Below, piece by piece: positions 1-7,531 of a DNA stretch of 17,995 bases. Position 1 is the stretch's first letter, and every line of letters starts with the position of its first letter. The notes under the pieces are model-generated. The model was not told the DNA's origin. It made no database searches and saw only the letters and a program-made list of their open reading frames with translations. Both the position numbers and the translations under genes were made by a program. Source of the stretch: Deltaproteobacteria bacterium (GTDB taxonomy: Bacteria; Desulfobacterota; Deferrimicrobia; Deferrimicrobiales; Deferrimicrobiaceae); contig PQAK01000055.1 of NCBI GenBank assembly GCA_003105225.1, forward strand, positions 296 to 18,290. Reading direction: 5' to 3'.

Positions 1-282
1 CCCGAGGTGCTGCTGCTCGACGAGCCGCTGGCCGGCATGGGTCCGGAGGAAGCGCAGCGCATCGTGGGCCTCTTGCGGACGCTCGTCGCCGGGCGCGCCA
101 TCCTGCTGGTGGAGCACGACCTGGATGCGGTCTTCGCCCTCGCCGACGTCGTCACCGTCATGGCCAGCGGACAGATCCTGGCGAGCGGCCCTCCGGACGC
201 GGTCCGCGCCAGCCCGGCGGTGCAGCGGGCCTACCTGGGCGAGGAGCACCTCCCGGGCGCCGGCCGCGGGAGGGCGCCGTGA
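1..282 (+). CDS. livG: Branched-chain amino acid ABC transporter ATP-binding protein, LivG-like (C-terminal part)
   Basis: This is the last 93 codons of an ABC ATPase; the start lies before the window. The visible part begins at the Walker B strand (LLLDEP, then LAGMGPEE) and continues through the H-loop (LLVEHDLDAV) to a C-terminal tail with QRAYLGEE, which is typical of LivG. In the family, LivG and LivF form the ATPase pair that powers LivHM permeases taking up branched-chain amino acids or other small organic acids. The stop overlaps the GTG start of the next gene (GTGA), so the two are translationally coupled. Arg codons are almost all CGC and Gly codons mostly GGC, unlike genes further right. 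The LivG assignment rests on the tail and on the LivF neighbour; a related ABC ATPase of the same clan remains possible. Confidence 0.85.
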   Translation, partial: PEVLLLDEPLAGMGPEEAQRIVGLLRTLVAGRAILLVEHDLDAVFALADVVTVMASGQILASGPPDAVRASPAVQRAYLGEEHLPGAGRGRAP

Positions 283-992
283 GCGACGGCCTGCTCGAGG
301 CGCGCGACCTCCACGCCTACTACGGCGCCAGCCACGTGCTGCACGGGGTCGACTTCCGCGTCCGCCGCGGCGAGATCGTGGGGCTCATGGGGCGCAACGG
401 CATGGGAAAGACCACCCTGCTGCGCGCCATGCTCGGGCTCCTCAAGCCGCGCGGCGGCCGGGTCTGGGTGCGCGGCACCCCCATGACCGGGGCCGAGCCG
501 TACCTGGTGGCGCGCATGGGGATCGCCTTCGTCCCCGAGGGCCGCGGCATCTTCCCCAACCTGACCGTGCGCGAGAACCTGGTGATGGCGGCGCGGCCCG
601 GCCTCGACGGCCGGCGCGACTGGACCCTGGAGCGGGTGCTGGAGAGCTTCCCCCGCCTGCGGCAGCGCATCGGCCACGGCGGCTGGCAGCTCTCCGGCGG
701 GGAGCAGCAGATGCTCACCATCGCCCGGACGCTCATGACCAATCCCGAGGTCCTGCTCCTGGATGAACCCTCCGAGGGGCTCGCCCCCCTGGTCGTGTCC
801 CTGCTGGCGGAAATGATCCTCCGGATCCGCACGGAGGGCGTCACGGTGCTCCTCGCGGAACAGAACCTCCATTTCTGCGCCAAGGTGGCGGACCGCGGCT
901 ACGTGATCGACAAGGGGTCCGTCAAGTACGAAGGCACGATGTCCGACCTCCTGGCCGACGAAGAGGTCAAGGAGAAATACCTTGCCGTCTGA
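279..992 (+). CDS. livF: Branched-chain amino acid ABC transporter ATP-binding protein LivF
   Basis: A complete 237-aa ABC ATPase of the usual LivF length. It shows Walker A (GRNGMGKTT, about residues 43-51), the signature motif LSGGEQQ (about 138-144), Walker B followed by the LivF-type DEPSEGLAP, and LLAEQN where other ABC ATPases have the H-loop; EQN is typical of LivF. It should act at the inner face of the membrane with LivG and the LivHM permeases, which are not in the window. The GTG start overlaps the livG stop, and GGGAGGG lies 4 bases upstream (268-274). The first ~460 bases use CGC/GGC-rich codons like livG, while the last ~250 look more like the genes that follow (see findings). 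The gene ends inside the start of the CoA-transferase gene. Confidence 0.92.
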   Translation: MSDGLLEARDLHAYYGASHVLHGVDFRVRRGEIVGLMGRNGMGKTTLLRAMLGLLKPRGGRVWVRGTPMTGAEPYLVARMGIAFVPEGRGIFPNLTVRENLVMAARPGLDGRRDWTLERVLESFPRLRQRIGHGGWQLSGGEQQMLTIARTLMTNPEVLLLDEPSEGLAPLVVSLLAEMILRIRTEGVTVLLAEQNLHFCAKVADRGYVIDKGSVKYEGTMSDLLADEEVKEKYLAV

Positions 993-2313
993 TTCCCCCG
1001 GCAGGAACGGGTTCCGGGCATTCGCGGAGGCGGCGTTCCCGCTGGCCGCCATCGCCTCCAGGCCGGAGGCGCTGAAAGGGATCCGCGTGATCGAGCTGGC
1101 CACCCGGATCTTCGGTCCCGCCACGTGCGACTGCCTGGGGGAGTTCGGCGCCGAAGTCATCAAGGTGGAGATGCCGCTGCGCGGGGACCTGATGCGGTAC
1201 GTGTCCCCGGAGGGGTTCTTCTGGAAGGAGATGTCTCCCGCCTTTCTCTCCTTGAATCGCAACAAGCTTCACGTGGCGATCGACGTCCACCCGCCGGAGG
1301 GGAAGGAACTGTTCACGCGCCTGGCGGAGAAGTCGGACGTGGTGGTGGAGAACCTGAGGGCGGGGACGATGGACAAGTGGGGGATCGGCTACCGGCAGCT
1401 TCGGGAACGCAACCCGGGGATCATCTATGCCGCAAACTCCGGGTTCGGGCAGTGGGGGCCGTACTCCCAGGGCCGGGCTTCGTACGATGCCACCGCGCAG
1501 GCCGTCTCGGGTTTTTCCGCCATCACGGGTTTCCCGGATCAACCGCCGATGAAGGCGGGGTTCTGGGTCGGGGACTACACGGCGGCGCTGTTGTCCGCGA
1601 CGGCGATCCTCGCCGCCCTGGCCGCGCGCCGCAGGACCGGCGAGGGGCAGATGATCGACCTCTCGCAGGCCGAGGCGATGATCCGCACGCTGGACTGGAC
1701 ATGGCCGTATGCGGGGAGGACCGGGCAGGACCGGCGGCGGGCGGGGAACCAGGATGTCACGCTCCCCCCCTCGGGGATCTACCGGTGCGCCGACGGATTC
1801 GTGGCCGTCTCGGCGCGGGACGACGAGGAGCGGGCGGGACTCTTTCGGGCGCTCTCCGGCGATTCCGGCGGGGAAGGCGGAAGCCTGGTCCCGGAACGGG
1901 TTGCACGTTTCACGGCCGCCAAGACGTGCGGCGAGGTCCTTCGGATTTCGGAGGAGGCAGGTTTCTCGGCGGCGCCGGTCGTGGGGGGGCGCGAGCAGTA
2001 CCATGACCCCCACCTGCGCGCCCGCGGGACGGTATGGGAGCTCGACGATCCCTTGTACGGGAGGATCGACGAGTTCGGGCCGTGTCCGAAACTCTCCGAG
2101 AGCCCCGGCCGGATCAAGTGGACCGCCAAGCCGGTCGGGTATCACAACGAGAAGGTGTTCGGAGAGTTGCTCGGCCTTTCGGCGAAGGAGATGGAGGAGC
2201 TTGCGCGGAAAAAGGTCATCGGCAAGTGGGCCGACCTTCCCGGCGCGAGGCCGCCTGAAGCGGAGGGACCGGGGCAGCCCGGGAAAACGGAAGAGAGCGC
2301 GAGGAGGGGATGA
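982..2313 (+). CDS. Class III (CaiB/BaiF family) CoA-transferase, subunit 1
   Basis: 443 aa, close to the usual ~400-430 aa of the family, with a short N-terminal extension before LKGIRVIELA. Members move CoA between a donor acyl-CoA and a carboxylic acid through an aspartyl-CoA thioester. The expected Asp is present in SYDATAQAVSG (Asp169). Other family blocks are GEFGAEVIKVE near the N-terminus, NPGIIYAANSGFGQWGP, and GEGQMIDLSQAEA. The TTG start at 982 has AAGGAG at 969-974 and overlaps the livF stop, so the gene is in the same operon. It is followed by a second, different family member, suggesting a heterodimer such as BbsEF (succinyl-CoA:benzylsuccinate CoA-transferase). The actual substrate cannot be read from the sequence. 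The far C-terminus (after ~residue 415) is charged and low-complexity. Confidence 0.88.
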   Translation: MPSDSPGRNGFRAFAEAAFPLAAIASRPEALKGIRVIELATRIFGPATCDCLGEFGAEVIKVEMPLRGDLMRYVSPEGFFWKEMSPAFLSLNRNKLHVAIDVHPPEGKELFTRLAEKSDVVVENLRAGTMDKWGIGYRQLRERNPGIIYAANSGFGQWGPYSQGRASYDATAQAVSGFSAITGFPDQPPMKAGFWVGDYTAALLSATAILAALAARRRTGEGQMIDLSQAEAMIRTLDWTWPYAGRTGQDRRRAGNQDVTLPPSGIYRCADGFVAVSARDDEERAGLFRALSGDSGGEGGSLVPERVARFTAAKTCGEVLRISEEAGFSAAPVVGGREQYHDPHLRARGTVWELDDPLYGRIDEFGPCPKLSESPGRIKWTAKPVGYHNEKVFGELLGLSAKEMEELARKKVIGKWADLPGARPPEAEGPGQPGKTEESARRG

Positions 2314-3623
2314 ACGGGTTCGATGCCTGGGCAAAGGCGGCAACCGATCCGCAAAGGGTCGGGGAGAAGCCGGAGGCGCTTTCGGGGTTGCGGGTGCTGG
2401 AGCATTGCCCGGGCCATTTCGGCGGGATGGTGGCGGCATCGATCCTGGGGGAGTTCGGGGCCGAGGGGATCAAGGTGGAGCCGCCGGGAGGGGACCCGGC
2501 AAGAGGGTACGCCCCCATGGGGATATCGATCGCCGGAACCGGGCTGCCGTTCCTCTCCGAGGCGCGCAACCGCCGGTTCGTGACCCTCTCCCTCGAAAAA
2601 GAAATGGGTCGGGAAGTTTTCCGCCGGCTGGCGATGGCCGCCGACGTGATCGTGACCTCGGAAAGCGCCGAGCGGATGGAAGAGCGGGGCATCGGATACG
2701 CCGGCCTCTCCAGGGGAAACCCCGGACTGATCTTCCTCGCCCTTTCCACCTACGGTTCGTTCGGTCCCCATGCCGGGCGGCCGGTGAAAGATTCCGACAT
2801 TCTCTGCCAGGCCCTTTCCGGCGCGCCTTACATCGTCGGCGAGCCCGAGGGAGAAGGTCCGCCGCAGCCGCACCAGGCCCCGACGAAGCTGGGGAACTGG
2901 CACGGCTGGTTCGTCGAGGGACTCTGCGGCGCCTTCGGAGTGCTGGCCGCCCTCCATTTCCGCTGGGAGACGGGGAAGGGGCAGTTCATCGACGTTTCCG
3001 GGCCGGAGGGGCTGATGAAGTTCGCCGACTACAACATCACCTGGATGCATGCCGCGGGGAAAGCGCGCAAGCGGGTCGGCAATTTCGATCCGGCGGTGTT
3101 CCCCTACACGTACATCCGGTGCAGGGACGGCTACACCTTCATCGCCGCGTACAACGACGAGGCGTTCGAGTCCCTGATGACCATCATCGGGCGGCCGGAA
3201 CTGTCGAAGGATCCCCGGTTCTCCCCTCCCGCCAACCGTGTCCGGATGGAAAACGAGCAGGCGCTGCTGTCGATCCTCGAGGAGTGGTCGGGGAACCTCA
3301 CCGCCGACGAGATCCTGCGGGCGGTCGAGGACTACACCTCGAAGCAGAGCGGCCCGGCCGCGGCGGTAGTGACGGGGCGTGTCAACCGGCCGCTGGAGAC
3401 GCTTGCCGATGCGCATTGGCGGGAGAGGGGCTGCTTCACCAGGGTGAACGATTCCGTCTATGGAGATCTCCTCCTGGCCGCGCCGCCGTGGAAGATGAGC
3501 GGCACTCCCGCCCGCGTCAAATCCGTCTGCCGGCTCCCCGGCGCCGACAACCGGGATGTCTACGGCGAGATCGGCTACTCTCCCGAGGAGATCGACTCCC
3601 TCATCGCCCGTGGAATCCTCTGA
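2310..3623 (+). CDS. Class III (CaiB/BaiF family) CoA-transferase, subunit 2
   Basis: 437 aa, a clear but divergent paralogue of the preceding gene. Shared blocks are LSGLRVLEH, GEFGAEGIKVE, NPGLIFLALSTYGSFGP and GKGQFIDVSGPEG. The Asp matching the catalytic position falls in KDSDILCQALSG (Asp163), so both subunits appear catalytically equipped, unlike pairs in which one has lost it. The ATG overlaps the upstream stop (ATGA) with GAGGAGG just before it, so the two are translationally coupled and probably form one enzyme. Placement behind livGF suggests that a substrate imported by the Liv system is activated to its CoA ester. A strong hairpin directly after the stop probably ends the operon. 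Confidence 0.88.
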   Translation: MNGFDAWAKAATDPQRVGEKPEALSGLRVLEHCPGHFGGMVAASILGEFGAEGIKVEPPGGDPARGYAPMGISIAGTGLPFLSEARNRRFVTLSLEKEMGREVFRRLAMAADVIVTSESAERMEERGIGYAGLSRGNPGLIFLALSTYGSFGPHAGRPVKDSDILCQALSGAPYIVGEPEGEGPPQPHQAPTKLGNWHGWFVEGLCGAFGVLAALHFRWETGKGQFIDVSGPEGLMKFADYNITWMHAAGKARKRVGNFDPAVFPYTYIRCRDGYTFIAAYNDEAFESLMTIIGRPELSKDPRFSPPANRVRMENEQALLSILEEWSGNLTADEILRAVEDYTSKQSGPAAAVVTGRVNRPLETLADAHWRERGCFTRVNDSVYGDLLLAAPPWKMSGTPARVKSVCRLPGADNRDVYGEIGYSPEEIDSLIARGIL

Positions 3624-3630
3624 AATAACG

Positions 3631-3672
3631 GAAGATCCCCCGGGACGGAGGTGGGAGCCCCGGGGGATCTTC
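3631..3672 (+). terminator. Hairpin terminator after the liv/CoA-transferase operon
   Basis: A perfect 14-bp inverted repeat (GAAGATCCCCCGGG, 3631-3644, and its complement at 3659-3672) with a 14-base loop begins 8 bases after the stop of the second CoA-transferase. There is no T-run behind it, so it may be a factor-assisted terminator or an mRNA 3' end stabiliser and not a textbook intrinsic terminator. Confidence 0.6.
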
Positions 3673-3858
3673 ACCCGCCCGCGACATCCTTGGCGGAGCC
3701 GGCGGGCGGTCTTTGCCTTCCCGGGGAGGGAAGGCTGTCCGCATTGCGGTTTTCTGTCCTTTGATCCTTATCGGCGGGTTTCCCGGCGAACTTTACAGTA
3801 AAATGAATCCCCGGAACGGGCGGCGATCGGCGTAGCACGCCCCGAATCGGGAGGAAAG
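3673..3858 (+). promoter_or_regulatory. Leader of the kefB-like gene with a candidate -10 and strong ribosome binding site
   Basis: This 186-base stretch holds no convincing gene. It becomes AT-rich near 3761-3810, where TAAAAT (3799-3804) could be a -10 box; no good -35 lies 16-18 bases before it. A strong Shine-Dalgarno (GGGAGGAAAG, about 3849-3858) sits directly before the TTG start at 3859 and supports that start. A small palindrome (CCCGAATCGGG) precedes the SD. The promoter call is weak; the RBS is good. Confidence 0.3.
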
Positions 3859-5388
3859 TTGGAGATTTCCGCCATCCTGCGGGATCTGGCCGTGGTCCTT
3901 GCCATCGCCACCGCCGTTGCATTCCTCTTCGGAAAGCTCCGCCTTTCGGTCGTGGCGGCGTTCCTCGTGGCCGGGGCCATCATGGGGCCGACCGGCGCGG
4001 GGCTGGTTTCCGAAACGGGCGTGGTCGAGGCGCTGGCCGAGATCGGCATCGTCCTCCTCCTGTTCACCGTCGGGCTCGAGATCTCCCTTTCCAGCCTCGG
4101 GAAGATGCGGCGCCAGGTGCTGTGGGCGGGAGGGGGGCAGGTCTTCGCCACGATCCTGTTTTCCCTCGTGATCCTCCTGCTGTCCGGACTGCCCGCCCCC
4201 GAAGCGATTTTCGTGGGGTTCGTCATCTCCCTTTCCAGCACCGCCATCGTCCTGAAGGTGTACGCCGACCGGATGGAGATCGACAGCAGCCACGGGAGGA
4301 TCTCCTTCGGCATCCTGCTGTTCCAGGACATGGCCGTGATCCCGATGATGCTCCTCATCCCCTCGCTCCGCCAATGGGAGACGGCGGATCCCTCCATGGT
4401 TCTCCTGACCCTGGGGAAGGCGGGGATCGGCGTGGCGGCGCTCCTCCTGCTGGCGCGGTTTCTCATCCCCCGCCTCCTGAAGGAGATCGTCCGGCTGAAC
4501 GACCGGGAGATCCTCGCCCTGACCGTCCTGTTCGTCTGCCTGGGAACCGCCTACCTGGCCAACCGGTTCGGCCTGTCCCTGGGCATGGGGGCGTTCCTGG
4601 CGGGGATGGTGATCTCCGAATCGGACTACGTGCACGAGATCGCGGCCCAGATTCTCCCGTTCCGGGATGTTTTCAACGGGATCTTTTTCATTTCCGTGGG
4701 GATGCTCCTGAACCTCCACTTTCTCTTCGATAACCTCCCCCTGGTCGTGGCCATGGTGGCGGCGGTCGTCCTGATCAAGGCGATTTCGACGGCGGGGACG
4801 ATCCGGGCGCTGGGATACCCCTGGAGAATCGCGGTGATCGCCGGGGTGGGGCTCGTGCAGATCGGGGAGTTCTCGTTCCTCCTCCTCTCCCAGGGGTACC
4901 GGGAGAACCTCGTGACCTCGACCCAGTACCAGTTCCTGCTCGCCATCGCCATCCTGACGATGACGGCGACGCCGTTCCTCATGGGCTCGGCCCCATGGCT
5001 GGCCAGGAGATGGGACCGGTGGGTGGCGCGCGGGGGGGACTTCCGGGAGACGGAGGAGGAGGCCGCCATCCGCAGGACCGGCATGGAGAACCACGTCATC
5101 ATCGCGGGATACGGGATGAACGGGAAGAACCTCGCCCGCGTCCTGAAGGCGACGCGCCTGCCGTACGTGGTCGTGGACCTGAACGACGTCCAGGTCCGCG
5201 AGGGGAAGGCGGCGGGGGAGCCGATGTTCTATGGCGATATTCACCGCCCGGAGATCCTGGAACGGCTGGGGGTGGCGCGGGCGCGCATCCTGGTGATGGC
5301 AATCTCCGACCCGATGGCGACGCGACGCGGGGTGGCGGTCGCCCGAAGGAGCAACCCGGATCTTTTCATCCTCGTGAGGACGCGGTAG
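3859..5388 (+). CDS. KefB-like cation:proton antiporter (CPA2), N-terminal part ending at an in-frame amber codon
   Basis: 509 codons giving about 12 hydrophobic segments (residues ~8-385) of the Na+/H+ exchanger type, then a cytoplasmic RCK_N (TrkA-N) domain. Family features are LLFTVGLEIS, FVGFVISLSSTAIVLK, LLFQDMAVIP, FLAGMVISESDY, and the nucleotide-binding GYGMNG (417-422) with an acidic residue (VVVDLND) at the end of the second strand. Such proteins exchange K+ or Na+ for H+ and are gated by nucleotide at the RCK domain. Translation stops at TAG 5386-5388 just after ILVRTR, within the RCK domain and without TrkA_C. The same frame continues directly into the missing half (next entry), so a full gene of 666 codons is interrupted by one codon. 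The TTG start is supported by a strong SD. Confidence 0.85.
   Translation: MEISAILRDLAVVLAIATAVAFLFGKLRLSVVAAFLVAGAIMGPTGAGLVSETGVVEALAEIGIVLLLFTVGLEISLSSLGKMRRQVLWAGGGQVFATILFSLVILLLSGLPAPEAIFVGFVISLSSTAIVLKVYADRMEIDSSHGRISFGILLFQDMAVIPMMLLIPSLRQWETADPSMVLLTLGKAGIGVAALLLLARFLIPRLLKEIVRLNDREILALTVLFVCLGTAYLANRFGLSLGMGAFLAGMVISESDYVHEIAAQILPFRDVFNGIFFISVGMLLNLHFLFDNLPLVVAMVAAVVLIKAISTAGTIRALGYPWRIAVIAGVGLVQIGEFSFLLLSQGYRENLVTSTQYQFLLAIAILTMTATPFLMGSAPWLARRWDRWVARGGDFRETEEEAAIRRTGMENHVIIAGYGMNGKNLARVLKATRLPYVVVDLNDVQVREGKAAGEPMFYGDIHRPEILERLGVARARILVMAISDPMATRRGVAVARRSNPDLFILVRTR
5386..5388 (+). other. In-frame TAG splitting the kefB-like gene
   Basis: TAG lies exactly where RCK domains of KefB-type antiporters commonly have Tyr (RTRY followed by V-x-x-V/I-x-x-L). 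One base change from TAC or TAT explains it. The reading frame on both sides is the same and protein similarity is continuous across it, so this is a nonsense change, a sequencing error, or a read-through site. It is not a frameshift. Confidence 0.85.
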
Positions 5389-5859
5389 GTGGCGGACGTG
5401 GACGACCTGATCGCCCTCGGGGCGAACGCGGTGATCCCCGAGGAGTTCGAGACTTCCGTGGAGATCTTCTCCCGGGTGCTTTCCGAATACCATGTGCCCG
5501 ACCACGTGATCCGGCAGCAGGAAGCGATCATCCGGAGCGGGACGTACCGTATCCTCCGCGAGCGCGTGACCTCCGGAAGCGGCGACGTCCTCTCCGAGTT
5601 CGAGGAATTCCTGCGCCGGAAAGTGATCGAGATCTACTACGTCGCTCCGGGCTCAGGGTGGGCGGGGCGGACGGTGGAGGAGCTCCCGGTGGGAAACGGC
5701 GCGGGGATCGTCCTGCTGTCGATCCTCCGGGAAGACCGGGCGATCGTTCAGCCGGCTCCGTCGGAACGGCTGTCCGCGGGGGACAAGCTCGTCCTCTTCG
5801 GCGGGCATGCCCCCCTGGCTTCGGCGTTGGCGGCGCTCTCCCGCCCGCCCGGGCGGTAA
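5389..5859 (+). pseudogene. C-terminal part of the KefB-like antiporter (end of RCK_N plus TrkA_C)
   Basis: 156 codons in the same frame as the antiporter, separated only by the TAG. It begins with the end of the RCK_N domain (VDDLIALGANAVIPEEFETS, a hallmark of KefB-like proteins) and continues through a linker to a TrkA_C/RCK_C ligand-binding domain (about residues 70-150, with GWAGRTVEELPV and LSAGDKLVLFGG). It is not an independent gene family; alone it has no membrane part and only a fragment of the Rossmann fold. The first codon after the TAG is GTG and GAGGA lies 8 bases before it (5376-5380), so restart as a separate polypeptide is possible, but it is more simply read as the 3' half of a broken or misread gene. 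Confidence 0.75.
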
Positions 5860-5870
5860 TCCCTCTTTTT
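5841..5870 (+). terminator. Probable intrinsic terminator after the kefB-like gene
   Basis: CCGCCC (5841-5846), a 4-base loop and GGGCGG (5851-5856) form a GC-only hairpin that overlaps the last codons, and a T-rich run (TCTTTTT, 5864-5870) follows shortly after. A second hairpin, GCAACC/GGTTGC (5875-5892), lies just downstream without a T-run. Confidence 0.4.
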
Positions 5871-5939
5871 CCTTGCAACCGTAACGGGTTGCGGTGAGTC
5901 TTAGTTGCGAATCTTTCCAGGGAAGGCCCCGGATACACG

Positions 5940-6446
5940 ATGAAACGGTTGTGGATCGCCATAGGGATCCTGGCGGTGACCAGCGCATACGGGGTCCCCG
6001 CATGCCCGGCCCTCGAGGGGGAGCGGGGCGGCGCGGCATCGCAGGCCCGGCCGGAGGAAGGGGGCCGCTTCGTCGATTTTACCCTTCGGGATCCCGACGG
6101 CGTCCCGGTTTCCTTCGGGAACCTCGTCGGGAAGAAGCCGGTCCTGCTTCTGTTCTGGGCGGCGTGGTGCCCGCTCTGCAAGGAAGAGATCCCTCGCATC
6201 AACGAAATCCATCGTCGGGGGGACATGCAGGTCGTGGCGGTCAACGTGAAGGAGAGCCCGAAGAAGGTAAAGGGGGCGATCCGGTCCCTGGGCATCCGGT
6301 ATCCCGTCCTCATCGATCCCGACGGCGACGTCGCGGGGAGGTACAAGGTTCCCGGGATCCCGGTCTGCATCGTCATCGACAAGTCCGGATGCATCGTTTA
6401 CCAAAGCAACGCTTTTCCGGATCCCATAGAGAAGTTTTTCCGATAA
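5940..6446 (+). CDS. TlpA/ResA-like periplasmic thiol-disulfide protein
   Basis: 168 aa with an N-terminal hydrophobic export segment (residues ~4-18) and a thioredoxin-like fold of the AhpC/TSA-TlpA type. The active site is WCPLC (Cys77, Cys80), preceded by LLLFWAAWC; the cis-Pro loop is GIPVC followed by IVIDKSG. TlpA proteins act in the periplasm as reductants or resolvers of disulfides, for example in cytochrome c maturation or metal-site assembly. Cys22 in VPAC could be a lipidation site, but the lipobox is poor. The SD is weak (GGAAGG, 5921-5926, 13 bases from ATG). The gene lies 31 bases before a barrel-like protein whose mature N-terminus carries CxxC, which could be its partner (inference). 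Confidence 0.85.
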   Translation: MKRLWIAIGILAVTSAYGVPACPALEGERGGAASQARPEEGGRFVDFTLRDPDGVPVSFGNLVGKKPVLLLFWAAWCPLCKEEIPRINEIHRRGDMQVVAVNVKESPKKVKGAIRSLGIRYPVLIDPDGDVAGRYKVPGIPVCIVIDKSGCIVYQSNAFPDPIEKFFR

Positions 6447-6477
6447 TCGACCGGATCGGGGGGGAAAAGGGGATTCC

Positions 6478-7434
6478 ATGCGGGAGCTGTTTGCAGTCCT
6501 GTCGTGCCTCGCCATCGTGTCGGGGACGGGGGCCGCCGTCGCCTGCGACCTGTGCGCGATCTATCGCGCCACGGAGGCGAAGACGACCAAACCCGGCTTC
6601 TCCGCAGGGGTCTACGAGCAGTACACGCGATTCGGCACGCTGCGGGACGGCGGCAAGAAGGTGGATAACGAGGCGGACCAGTTCCTCGACAGCTCCATTA
6701 CCCAGCTCCTCCTGGGGTACCGGTTCAACGAACGGATCGGCGTGCAGGTGAACGTTCCCTACATCCACCGGTCGTTCAAGCGGCCGGAGGGAGGAGCGAT
6801 CGACGAGGGAACGGTCTCCGGCATCGGGGATGTGGCCCTCGTCGGCACCGCCCGCGTGTACCAGCGCCTGCGGGAAGAAAGCACGTTCCTCTGGATCGCC
6901 TTGGGCGGCGTCAAGTTCCCCACGGGGAGCACCGACCGGCTGCGGGAAGAGACGAATGAGATGGAGCCGGCTCCCGGCGAGCCGGAGAGCGGCATCCACG
7001 GCCACGACCTGACCCTGGGCAGCGGCTCCTACGACTTCATCGTGGGGACCGACGCCTATTGGCGGTGGAAGCGCCTGTTCGCCACGGCCGGCGTCCATTA
7101 CTCCATCCGCACCGAGGGGGACTTCGATTACCGGTTCGCGAACGACCTGATCTATTCCGTCAAGCCCGGCGTGTACCTGTGGCTTTCCGACGAAGGGACC
7201 CTGGGGCTCCAGCTCGCCGTCACCGGAGAAGCCAAGGGGAAGGACAAGTTCCGGGGGCAGGAAGCGGCCGATACCGGCATCACAAGCCTCTTCCTGGGCC
7301 CGGAGGCGTCGTTGACCTGGCACGAGAACCTGAGCGCGGAGCTGGCGGCCGATTTCCCCGTCGTGGAGAACAATACCAGCCTGCAGATCGTCCCCGATTA
7401 CCGTCTTCGCGGCGCCGTGAACTGGCGGTTCTAG
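6478..7434 (+). CDS. Outer-membrane beta-barrel-like protein with N-terminal CxxC, function unknown
   Basis: 318 aa. Residues 1-22 form a signal peptide with a good cleavage site (AVA before Cys23), so the mature protein would start with C-D-L-C. The rest alternates polar and hydrophobic residues in short strands with many Tyr/Phe/Trp, acidic turns and a final Phe (NWRF), as expected for a barrel inserted by the BAM machinery. Recognisable stretches are LLGYRFNERIGVQVNVPYIH and SGIGDVALVGTARVY, as in transporter-like or MetA-pathway barrel families. No CxxCH haem motif is present, so the CxxC is more likely a disulfide or metal site. The spacing behind the TlpA-like gene is 31 bases. Lipidation at Cys23 is possible but the -3 residue is Ala. 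I do not know its substrate. Confidence 0.75.
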   Translation: MRELFAVLSCLAIVSGTGAAVACDLCAIYRATEAKTTKPGFSAGVYEQYTRFGTLRDGGKKVDNEADQFLDSSITQLLLGYRFNERIGVQVNVPYIHRSFKRPEGGAIDEGTVSGIGDVALVGTARVYQRLREESTFLWIALGGVKFPTGSTDRLREETNEMEPAPGEPESGIHGHDLTLGSGSYDFIVGTDAYWRWKRLFATAGVHYSIRTEGDFDYRFANDLIYSVKPGVYLWLSDEGTLGLQLAVTGEAKGKDKFRGQEAADTGITSLFLGPEASLTWHENLSAELAADFPVVENNTSLQIVPDYRLRGAVNWRF

Positions 7435-7531
7435 CCCCCGGCGCGCCCGGGAGCGGTATAAGAGGTTTTCGGCCATACCGATCGATGGTAAGATCAGCGT
7501 TAAAAATCATGCATTTGGGGAGAGTCTTCCG
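7435..7531 (+). promoter_or_regulatory. Candidate promoter before the kinase-like/acylase pair
   Basis: This 97-base gap has a GC hairpin right after the barrel gene (CCCGG/CCGGG near 7437-7453), then an AT-richer stretch. TAAGAT (7489-7494) could be a -10, with TTTTCG (7466-7471) 17 bases before it as a poor -35. A GGGGAGAG ribosome site lies just before the ATG at 7532. Weak support overall. Confidence 0.25.

Noticed and set aside
1709..3628. 639-codon plus-strand open frame overlapping both CoA-transferases
   Set aside because: Arg/Gly-rich, low-complexity product in the wrong frame; both overlapped genes have clear family motifs and start/stop coupling.
5386..5388. Pyrrolysine recoding as the explanation for the TAG
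   Set aside because: Antiporters are not known pyrrolysine proteins, the expected residue is Tyr, and nothing in the window suggests pyl genes; a mutation or base error is simpler.
3793..5505. 570-codon open frame on the minus strand across the kefB-like gene
   Set aside because: It is rich in His, Asp, Arg, Gly and Gln with no domain, and mirrors the GC-biased codon positions of the real antiporter on the plus strand.
6478..7434. Haem-binding reading of the CDLC motif in the barrel protein
   Set aside because: The motif is followed by Ala, not His, so it is not a CxxCH haem site.
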